Part shown: positions 24,549 through 31,116 of the stretch, piece after piece
How positions within the stretch are numbered: position 1 is the stretch's first letter
Layout of the letters: each line of letters begins with the position of its first letter
Program-made: the position numbers and the translations under genes
DNA from: Pseudogemmobacter humi
Lineage (GTDB): Bacteria > Pseudomonadota > Alphaproteobacteria > Rhodobacterales > Rhodobacteraceae
Length of the DNA: 38,207 nt
Assembly (NCBI RefSeq): GCF_900609055.1
Contig: NZ_UXAW01000113.1
Span: 1 to 38,207, forward strand
Reading direction: 5' to 3'
The notes under the pieces: model-generated
Seen by the model: the letters and a program-made list of their open reading frames with translations, nothing else
Database searches by the model: none
Told to the model about the DNA's origin: nothing

Positions 24549-24884
24549 TGGTGCGGACGACGGGACTTGAACCCGTAATTCCTTGCGGAAGGCAGATTTT
24601 CATCCCACTTCGGCTTTCGCCGCCGCCCCCGTTCCGGGGCCGTTCGTGGGCTGGACTGTCCCTTTGCCATGGCCATGCGGTTTCCCGGCAAGGCTACAGG
24701 CACCGCCCGTCCAGTCTCTACACCTTCCCGCGGGACTGACTGCCCGCGGGCTTGGCTCGGGATTGGCGTGGGGCCCGGAGGCCCGTTAGCTTTCCCCGAA
24801 TTTGAGCGGTTCTGCACCGGAGGTTTCCCCCCGGGCACTCCAATCGTCAAAGTCTGCTGCGTATACCAGTTTCGCCACGTCCGC
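24549..24884 (-). tRNA. tRNA-Leu(UAA), split by a group I intron
   Basis: On the minus strand the 5' exon (24884-24850, 35 bases) gives acceptor GCGGACG, a D-arm with GCGAAACTGG, and the 5' half of the anticodon arm ending GCAGACTT. The 3' exon (24600-24549) resumes AAAATCTGC, then has a class-II variable arm (stem TTCC/GGAA, loop GCAA), a T-arm with GGTTCAAGT, acceptor CGTCCGC, discriminator A and an encoded CCA. Joined, the anticodon stem is GCAGA/TCTGC around the loop CTTAAAA, so the anticodon is UAA and the mature tRNA is 87 bases. All four stems pair perfectly or nearly so. A standard bacterial tRNA search is likely to miss this gene because of the 249-base insert. Confidence 0.93.
24601..24849 (-). 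other. Group I intron (IC3-like) in the tRNA-Leu anticodon loop
   Basis: A 249-base insert between U34 and A35 of the anticodon. On the minus strand it shows the ordered core blocks of the cyanobacterial tRNA-Leu intron: AAATTCGGGGAAAGCTAA (P/P4 region, 24804-24787), CCAATCCCGAGCCAAGC (Q/J4-5 region, about 24766-24750), GGTGTAGAGACTGGACGG (R/P7 region, 24724-24707) and GGACAGTCC (S region, 24661-24653). The insert follows a U, and ACTT in the exon can pair with GAGT in the intron with a U-G pair at the splice site; it ends in G. No homing endonuclease gene is present. Self-splicing is expected from the family. Confidence 0.92.
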
Positions 24885-25249
24885 CCGGCCCGCCTGGCCC
24901 GGCGCACAAGCTCTAACCGATCGCGAAACGATTCGGCACCCCCGCCGCGCAGCGCGACGACGACCGACAGCAACGAGCGCGCGGCCCGGAGAGACGCCCC
25001 CCGCTCGGGTGTCAGCCCCGCCCCACCGGCACCCGGGATCCGGCATCGCGGGCGGCAAAACCCGCGGGGGATGGCCCGAGGCGGCGTCGGCGTTTTCCCG
25101 CGCGAAGCTGGTCCCGGCCCGGCGCGCCGTTTCGATATGCCCCCGGCAACCCGCAGAACCACCCAGGGATTGATGCGGCCCCACAGCATCTCCCCCGCCC
25201 GCCCTGGCTGTATCCGGTCCGGGGCGGCCCGGGGGAAAGGCCCGCCGGG
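24885..25249. other. Gene-free stretch between tRNA-Leu and the transporter remnant
   Basis: 365 bases in which I find no supported gene, tRNA or strong hairpin. The promoter of the tRNA must lie at its left end, but no clear -35/-10 pair stands out. Weak protein-like frames on the minus strand continue from the pseudogene and match no family that I know. Confidence 0.4.
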
Positions 25250-25840
25250 AGACGCTTGCGGCATCAGATCGGCGACCGGGATCGTCCATTCGTCGCCCAC
25301 CGCCGGAACACCGGCATTGGTCCCGACGCTCAGATCGCGCGCCTCGTTCTGGTGGTGCAGCTCGGCCGTGAAGAGGCGCGGGCCGAACTGCCTCGGCTCA
25401 CCCCTCATCTTCTCCGGTGCCGCCACCACGGCGACGGTTTAGGTGGTGCCGGCGCGCTCGACCGCTTTGGAACGGACCCCGATCCTCACATCGCCGGACA
25501 GGTGTATTCCTTGGCAGTCCGGCCCCGGTCACCCCGGGGTTCGGGTCGTCGCCGCAGACCGGGCCCTGCACCGGGGTGAAGAAATCCGACAGATCCGGCA
25601 CGGCGGACAGCCAGTCGCTGCCGTCGATCCCCGGGCCGGCCAAGCTCATCGAACTGACTCCGGCGGCGCGCAACGGCCTGATGGCCGAGCATCCGCCCGG
25701 CATCATGGTGAAGAGCATGATCGCGTCGGGCTCCCAGGGCCGCGCCTTGATCCGGGTGATCCGGGCGGTGATCGGGGCATTCTCCTTCAGGAATCTGTCC
25801 TGACCCGCGAGGGCGGCCTCTGGCAGCTTCGGCGGCATCC
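25250..25840 (-). pseudogene. Remnant of a branched-chain amino acid-type ABC transporter binding protein
   Basis: Two minus-strand fragments in different frames align in order with the C-terminal part of periplasmic binding proteins of the Leu/Ile/Val type. The first (25838 down to about 25500) reads AGQDRFLKENAPITARITRI, then PDAIMLFTMMPGG, SAIRPLRAAGV, GSDWLSAVPDLSDFFTPVQG and GDDPNPGV. After a frame change, the second reads SKAVERAGTT, an in-frame TAA (25439-25441), then TVAVVAAPEKMRGEP, FGPRLFTAELHHQN and VGDEWTIPVADLMP. The N-terminal half is missing. At least one frameshift and one stop make a functional product impossible. Confidence 0.72.
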
Positions 25841-25996
25841 AGCCGACTGAAGCCGCGCGCTGCCGCCGCCCTCGCAGGTATTCCGCGCCTTCCTGTCATT
25901 GTTGCCGGGCAGCGGCGACTGACGCGCACCGGCAAAACCCGCCCGCGCGCCACACGGGGAACGGCAAAGCGCGCGCATCGTGCAAGGGGCTGCGGC

Positions 25997-26848
25997 TCAG
26001 ATCTTTCCCTCGGCGCGCCAGCGTTCAAGCTGCTGGCGGCTCACCTCGAAATGCATCGAATCCTCGCGCGAGAAGCCCGCGCCCCAGACCCAGCCTTCCG
26101 CATGGAAGAAATCGGCGAGGATGGTCAGGCCGAGCTGGGTCTTCCCGTCGGCGAAACCGTCGAGATGGCCGTCGATGTTCAGATCGACGGCGAGGCCGAA
26201 GGAATGGGTCGAGGTCCGGTCGGTGGTGCCGCGGATGCGCCGGACGCAGAGCGAACCCGCGGTGCTGATCCGGTCGTAAAGATCCTGATCGGCCTCGCGT
26301 ACCTTCCCGAACACCTCCTTGAGGCTGTCGAGCGCGGGCCGCAGCATCTGCACCTTGATCGGCCCGACCTGCTCGACGATCAGCATCTCCTTCAGCTTCG
26401 GATTGTCCATCGGCTCGCAGTCGTCGGACAGCACCTGGCGCGGGCGGCCGAGGAAGCCTTCGAGGAAACTGGGCGAGGCCACCGTCAGCCCTCGGTTCAC
26501 GTCGCGCCGCCCCGCGATCAGCACCACCGAGGCGTAATCGCCCAGAATGGTGTTCTCGCCGTCGCGCGGGAACGGCGCCGGGGTTTCGTCGGCGGATCCG
26601 GGGCTTTCGTAAGAGGCGATGGCATCCATCATCCCCAGCCCGTCGATCTCAAGCTGCATGGCGTCGAGCTGTTCCTGAAGCCCGGCGATCTGCTGCTGGA
26701 GGTTCTCGATCTCGATCCGCGCCAGGCTGTCGACGGCCGAGCCGCCCTGCTGCCGCTCACGTTCGGGCCAGAGGGTCCACAGGCCGAAGCCGATGAGCGC
26801 GACGGCGATCACCACGATCGCGGCAATAACGATCTGAACGGGTTTCAA
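25997..26848 (-). CDS. Membrane-anchored M15/VanY-like peptidase
   Basis: A 283-residue protein. A membrane span (5-27) is followed by a coiled coil (about 41-70, LARIEIENLQQQIAGLQEQL) and a C-terminal domain with the zinc-ligand pattern of M15 D-Ala-D-Ala/endopeptidases: STHSFGLAVDLN (His215, Asp222) and REDSMHFEVS (His266). LRPALDSLKEVF and WGAGFS also fit the family (PF13539 type). It would cut peptide cross-links in the periplasm. The gene is divergent from an OmpA-like gene that leads into the T6SS kinase, so a role in opening the wall for the T6SS is possible; it could also be unrelated wall maintenance. Confidence 0.85.
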   Translation of the reverse strand: MKPVQIVIAAIVVIAVALIGFGLWTLWPERERQQGGSAVDSLARIEIENLQQQIAGLQEQLDAMQLEIDGLGMMDAIASYESPGSADETPAPFPRDGENTILGDYASVVLIAGRRDVNRGLTVASPSFLEGFLGRPRQVLSDDCEPMDNPKLKEMLIVEQVGPIKVQMLRPALDSLKEVFGKVREADQDLYDRISTAGSLCVRRIRGTTDRTSTHSFGLAVDLNIDGHLDGFADGKTQLGLTILADFFHAEGWVWGAGFSREDSMHFEVSRQQLERWRAEGKI

Positions 26849-26877
26849 AGGGCGGATCCGTCTGTCGGGCGGTTTTC

Positions 26878-26906
26878 AGAATGCGGGGCCGGGCAAAAGC
26901 TGTCAA
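26878..26906 (-). promoter_or_regulatory. Predicted promoter of the M15 peptidase gene
   Basis: A perfect TTGACA (26906-26901), a 17-base spacer and CATTCT (26883-26878) on the minus strand, about 30 bases before the start codon. Confidence 0.5.
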
Positions 26907-26929
26907 CGCCCGCGGGCAGCCATAATCAT

Positions 26930-26959
26930 TTGGCATGAAGATATGTTTGGGTGTAGACT
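26930..26959 (+). promoter_or_regulatory. Predicted promoter of the ompA-like/ppkA unit
   Basis: TTGGCA (26930-26935), an 18-base AT-rich spacer and TAGACT (26954-26959), 33 bases before the start codon of the OmpA-like gene. It is back to back with the peptidase promoter. Confidence 0.5.
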
Positions 26960-26992
26960 CCGCCCATTCAATCCGGCCCTTCGGAGAGACAC

Positions 26993-27553
26993 ATGACTCG
27001 TTTTTCGCTGGCGTTTCTTGTCGCACTTGCCCTTGCCCTCGTCCCGGTCGCACAGGCGCAGACCCCGATGACCGAGGACGAGATCGCCGATGCCTTCAGG
27101 AAGCAGAAGACCCGTGGCCTGACCCTGGTGCCCACCACCGAAGAGACGGCGGCCGGCAGCGAGACCGCCGCGCCCGAAGGGGCGACCGAGATCGCCTATC
27201 AGGAACTGCCGCAGGACGAGCAGGTCAATGTCTCGATCCGCTTCGATCTGGACAGCGCGGCGCTGCGCGAGGATCAGAAACCCGCGCTTGTCGCTTTGTG
27301 CAACGTGTTGAAATCGGATCCGGTTTCCACGCTGCGCATCGTCGGCCATACGGACATCACCGGCTCGGCCGAATATAACGAGCGGCTGTCGCTCTTGCGC
27401 GCCGAAGAGGTGAAACGCTATCTCGCCTCGTCGGATTGCGGCATTGCGGATGCGCAGATGGAGGCCGTGGGCGTGGGATCGCGCTTCCTGCTGGACGGCG
27501 AAAAGCCGAAGGACGCGGTGAACCGCCGGGTCGAGTTCCAGGCCCTCTCCTGA
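26993..27553 (+). CDS. Periplasmic OmpA-domain protein
   Basis: A 186-residue exported protein. The signal peptide (1-22) ends at AQA. The C-terminal OmpA domain (about 75-184) binds peptidoglycan diaminopimelate: VSIRFDLDSAALRE, LRIVGHTDITGSAEYNERLSLLRAEEVKRYL and NRRVEF carry the usual Asp and Arg. There is no lipobox Cys, so it is soluble rather than a lipoprotein. It lies 15 bases upstream of the kinase gene and is presumably co-transcribed; it may anchor or signal the T6SS to the wall. Confidence 0.9.
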   Translation: MTRFSLAFLVALALALVPVAQAQTPMTEDEIADAFRKQKTRGLTLVPTTEETAAGSETAAPEGATEIAYQELPQDEQVNVSIRFDLDSAALREDQKPALVALCNVLKSDPVSTLRIVGHTDITGSAEYNERLSLLRAEEVKRYLASSDCGIADAQMEAVGVGSRFLLDGEKPKDAVNRRVEFQALS

Positions 27554-27568
27554 GAACGGCGGCCTGAG

Positions 27569-29719
27569 GTGAGCGGGCACCCCCCGATCTTCCGCACGGG
27601 CGATGTGCTCAACAACACCTACCGGATCGAGGCGATCCTGGGCCGCGGCGGCACGTCCGAGGTCTATCGCGCCCGGTCCGAGATTTCCGGCAAGGTCGTG
27701 GCGCTGAAGGCGCTGCGCTCGGAATTTGCCCGCAACGACGATTATCTTGCGCTGATGACGCGCGAGGAAGACATCCGCGACATCCGCCACGATGTGATCG
27801 TGCGCTATTTCGACACCCAGCGGACCGACGACGGCACCGTCTATCTGGTGATGGATTACATCGACGGCCCGGCGCTCGACAAGAAGATGCGCGACGGCGG
27901 CATGTCGGCCGGGGATCTGATGGTGGTGGCCGGGCGGGTCCTTGAGGGGCTGCACGCCGCCCACAGCCGCAACATCGTGCACCGCGACCTGTCGCCCGAC
28001 AACATCATCCTGCGCGGCGGTGATCCGAAACATGCGGTGATCATCGACTTCGGTATCGCCAAGGACACCAACCCCGGCGCCCAGACCATCGTCGGCGGCG
28101 AATTCGCCGGGAAATACGCCTATGCCGCGCCCGAACAGCTGGCCGGCAAGGCCGATGCGCGCACCGATCTCTACTCGCTGGGCGCGCTTTTGCTGGCGGT
28201 GTTCCGCGGCAAGGCGCCCGACAGCGGCGCCAATCTGATGGAAGTGGTCGAGCGCAAGGCGAAACCGCCCGACACCTCGGGCGTGCCCGAGCCGCTGCAA
28301 AGCCTGATCGCCCGGCTCACCGACCCGGACCGCGAGAGGCGCTTCCCCTCGGCCGAGGCGGCGCTGGCGGCGATCCGCTCCGGCGCGCTTGCGCTGCCAT
28401 CCGCCGACAGCGAGGCGACGGTGATCGTGCCGCGCAAGGCGGCGCCCGCGCCCGCATCATCGCCCCCGCCTGCGCCGAAGCCCGCGCCCCCTGCCCCGCC
28501 GAAGACGGCCGCGAAGAAAGGCGGCAAGGGCGGGCTGATCGCGGCCCTGCTGGCGGTTCTGGCCCTGGGCCTTGGCGGCGCGGAATATGCCACCGGGGCG
28601 CTCGGCCTCTTCGGCCCTTCGCTGCCGCTGGAAAAACCCTTCACCCTCAGCGTCACCCGCGACGAGGGCGCGGCGCCGGTCGCCACCGGCTTCGTCCCCG
28701 ACCAGGAGGTCGCGACCCGGCTTTCCGCCGCCATCGCCGAACAGGGCGGGGCGGCGACCGAACTGCCGCTGGCGAGGGGCGACATCGCCGAGACCTGGGG
28801 CGCGGGCGTGGTGGATCTGGTCGACCGGCTGGCCGGCCTGCCGGAATACCGGCTGCTGGTCGCGGACAACCAGGTCCAGGTCGAGGGGATCACCAGCATC
28901 CGCTCGGATTACGAACAGGCGAAGGCCGATCTCGCGACACTGCCGCCGGGGCTGAGCGGCACCGCGGTGATCGAACTCGGGCCGCGGATCCTCGGCCTGC
29001 GCGCGGTGCAGTCGGTGCTGGCCACGCATGAGGATTGCGGCCCGCTTTCGGTGATCAACGCCCCCGCCCAGGGCTGGGGCCTTGCCGCCACCATCCAGAT
29101 CAGCGGCCGCATCGCCTCGGCGGAAAGCCAGGCGAAGCTGCGCGCGGCGCTTGAGGCGGTGATCGGCAACCGGGTGGCGCAGCTCGATCTGGAGGTGCTG
29201 AACCCGACGCTCTGTCTGCTGGACGCCGCTTTGCCCACGGCTTTTGGCGGCGGGCTGAGTTTCACCTTCGGCTACGGCGACCGCGACGAGCCCAATCCCC
29301 AGGCCCGCTATCTGGTGGGCGAAAACCCGGTGATCGACCTGACCATCCCCGCCGATATGCCGGACGGCTATCTCTATGTCTCGGCGCTGGACGTTTCGGG
29401 CAATATCTTCCACCTGATCCCCAATGTTGCGCGCACCGACAACCGGCTGAGCGATCTGCGCGCGGGACAGGCCGGGCCGGTGACGGTGCGGCTGGCCTAT
29501 GGCATCGAAGAGGCCAAAGGCACCGGCCGGATCGCCTTTGCGGTGGACGACAGCGCGCTCGGCAAGACGCGGCTGGTTGCCATCGTCTCGGACGCGCCGC
29601 TGTTCGGCGGCCTGCGCCCGATCACCGAAAGCGCCGGAAGCTATGCCAAGGCCCTTGGGGAACTGACCACGCCGATCCGCAGCCTCGATTCCGCGGTGCT
29701 GACCACGGCGAGGCCCTGA
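27569..29719 (+). CDS. ppkA: T6SS Ser/Thr protein kinase PpkA with periplasmic DUF4384-type domain
   Basis: A 716-residue membrane kinase. The N-terminal kinase domain (about 18-270) is complete: GRGGTSEVYRA (25-35), Lys47, HRDLSPDN (138-145) and DFG (160-162). A Pro/Ala-rich linker (290-315), one membrane span (about 322-340) and a periplasmic region follow. The end of that region has GYLYVSALDVSGNIFHLIPN, the signature of the DUF4384 domain found in T6SS kinases. It is expected to phosphorylate the FHA protein TagH and promote T6SS assembly. Its GTG start lies 15 bases after the OmpA gene. It ends seven bases from the convergent pppA. Confidence 0.92.
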   Translation: MSGHPPIFRTGDVLNNTYRIEAILGRGGTSEVYRARSEISGKVVALKALRSEFARNDDYLALMTREEDIRDIRHDVIVRYFDTQRTDDGTVYLVMDYIDGPALDKKMRDGGMSAGDLMVVAGRVLEGLHAAHSRNIVHRDLSPDNIILRGGDPKHAVIIDFGIAKDTNPGAQTIVGGEFAGKYAYAAPEQLAGKADARTDLYSLGALLLAVFRGKAPDSGANLMEVVERKAKPPDTSGVPEPLQSLIARLTDPDRERRFPSAEAALAAIRSGALALPSADSEATVIVPRKAAPAPASSPPPAPKPAPPAPPKTAAKKGGKGGLIAALLAVLALGLGGAEYATGALGLFGPSLPLEKPFTLSVTRDEGAAPVATGFVPDQEVATRLSAAIAEQGGAATELPLARGDIAETWGAGVVDLVDRLAGLPEYRLLVADNQVQVEGITSIRSDYEQAKADLATLPPGLSGTAVIELGPRILGLRAVQSVLATHEDCGPLSVINAPAQGWGLAATIQISGRIASAESQAKLRAALEAVIGNRVAQLDLEVLNPTLCLLDAALPTAFGGGLSFTFGYGDRDEPNPQARYLVGENPVIDLTIPADMPDGYLYVSALDVSGNIFHLIPNVARTDNRLSDLRAGQAGPVTVRLAYGIEEAKGTGRIAFAVDDSALGKTRLVAIVSDAPLFGGLRPITESAGSYAKALGELTTPIRSLDSAVLTTARP

Positions 29720-29726
29720 GCCGGGC

Positions 29727-30440
29727 TTAAAGGCAATCGACGACGATGGCCGAGATATTGTCGCCGCCGCCGCCGCGCAGCGCGATCTGGATCAGCGCGT
29801 CACAGACGGTCTCCATCGGCTTGCCGGTCACCGCGCGGCGCAGCACCTCGAAACCGGCGTATTTCGTCAGCCCGTCCGAACACAGCAGGAATCGGTCGCC
29901 GCGCCGGATCTCGCCGCGCAGCTTGTCCAGATCCAGCGCATCGCCCACCCCCACCGCCCGGGTGATGGCGTTGGATTGCGGATGCTGCTCGGCCTCGTCC
30001 CAGGTCAGGGCGCCGGCGGCGACCAGTTCGCCCGCGACGGAATGGTCCGCGGTCAGCAGTTCGATCCCGCCGTCGCGGAAACGGTAGAGCCGGCTGTCTC
30101 CGGCCCAGAACACCACGAAATGGCCGTTGGCGACCAGAAGCGCCACCACCGTCGCCCCGATCACCGCCCCGCCGCGGCGCAGGGCCTCGGCCCGGATCGT
30201 GTCATGGCTTTGCAGGATGGCCTGGCGCAAAGCCTGCATCGCATCCGCCGGGGCCAGATCGGGCGGCAAGGCGGCGATGGTCTCGGTCACGGTCTGGCTG
30301 GCGAAATCCCCGGCCTCATGCCCGCCCATCCCGTCCGAGACCACCCAGATCCGCTGCTCGGGCAGCGACAGGATGCTGTCCTCGTTGATCTTGCGGCGAA
30401 GGCCGGTATGGGTGGCGGCACTGTAGCGCAATGTCGTCAT
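29727..30440 (-). CDS. pppA: T6SS PP2C-type Ser/Thr phosphatase
   Basis: A 237-residue metal-dependent phosphatase. The metal ligands are in NEDSI (Asp21), VSDGMGGHEAGD (Asp36, Gly37), LLCSDGLT and GGGGDNISAIVV (Asp227). It should reverse PpkA-dependent phosphorylation of TagH and reset the T6SS. The start ATG overlaps the tagF stop codon (ATGA), so it is the last gene of the minus-strand T6SS operon. Confidence 0.93.
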   Translation of the reverse strand: MTTLRYSAATHTGLRRKINEDSILSLPEQRIWVVSDGMGGHEAGDFASQTVTETIAALPPDLAPADAMQALRQAILQSHDTIRAEALRRGGAVIGATVVALLVANGHFVVFWAGDSRLYRFRDGGIELLTADHSVAGELVAAGALTWDEAEQHPQSNAITRAVGVGDALDLDKLRGEIRRGDRFLLCSDGLTKYAGFEVLRRAVTGKPMETVCDALIQIALRGGGGDNISAIVVDCL

Positions 30441-31114
30441 GGCTGGCCCCTCCCGCAGGCGTCAGGGTCGATCAGGTGGCGAAAGCGGTCCGGCGGCGGC
30501 AGGCCGTCGGTCAGGACCAGCGCCTCGCCTTCCGCCAGCAAGGCGGTGAACAGAGCCGCGCGGGGAAAGGCGGAGCGAGCCAGCGCAGCGGCGAGCGCCG
30601 CCCCCGGATCGGGCCCCGGATCGGGCGCGCAGAGCCCGAGGAACCCCGGCGCCGCCTGAACCGCCGCCGCAGGCAGGGAAGCGCCGCCGATCCCGGCCAG
30701 ATCCTGTTGCAGCCGCGCCTGCGTTCCGCCGTCATCCAGCGCCGACAGCGCCACGGTTTCCAGCGCGGCGAACCGCTCGCCCGCCGCCAGGTGGCTCGCC
30801 ACCGGATCGCAGCCCGCGGGCAAGGCGCGCGCCAGCGTCAGCGGAAACTGCCGTCCCACCCGGTCGACCGAGGCCATCAGCACGCCCTCGGCCCCCGCGC
30901 GCCCCGCCACCCCCGGCGCCAGGGTAAAGCGCCAGATCGGCGCCGACATATAGGCGCCCTGCCAGCGCTCCCCCAGCCCCATACGCGCCGCCGGGATGCC
31001 CGCCTGCAACCAGCGGTCCCAGGCGGCGATGAAATCCGGTGCCAGTCCGAAACGGAAGAAATCCCCCAAAGCGGGGATCTTGCCGTAGGCGCCGAAGGCG
31101 GTTTCCCCCGCCAT
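30437..31114 (-). CDS. tagF: T6SS regulatory protein TagF
   Basis: A 225-residue cytoplasmic protein of the TagF/ImpM family, a post-translational brake on T6SS firing. The N-terminus AFGAYGKIPALGDFFRFGL (about 5-23) is the family hallmark, followed by FIAAWDRWLQAGI, GAYMSAPIWRFTLAPG and VDRVGRQFPLTLA. The ATG at 31114 begins two bases after the tssM stop codon and gives the usual N-terminus; an ATG at 31135 (MPGLVLT...) overlapping tssM is possible. In other systems TagF is sometimes fused to PppA; here they are separate but coupled. Confidence 0.92.
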   Translation of the reverse strand: MAGETAFGAYGKIPALGDFFRFGLAPDFIAAWDRWLQAGIPAARMGLGERWQGAYMSAPIWRFTLAPGVAGRAGAEGVLMASVDRVGRQFPLTLARALPAGCDPVASHLAAGERFAALETVALSALDDGGTQARLQQDLAGIGGASLPAAAVQAAPGFLGLCAPDPGPDPGAALAAALARSAFPRAALFTALLAEGEALVLTDGLPPPDRFRHLIDPDACGRGQP

Positions 31115-31116
31115 GG

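Noticed and set aside
24250-24603. Minus-strand frame through the duplicated region as a transposase remnant
   Set aside because: The short shared block AAEEYALLRR/AAEKYALLRR results from the DNA duplication; no transposase motif or terminal inverted repeats were found.
24583-24789. Short frames inside the tRNA intron that might encode an endonuclease
   Set aside because: They show no LAGLIDADG, GIY-YIG or HNH pattern and overlap conserved intron core elements.
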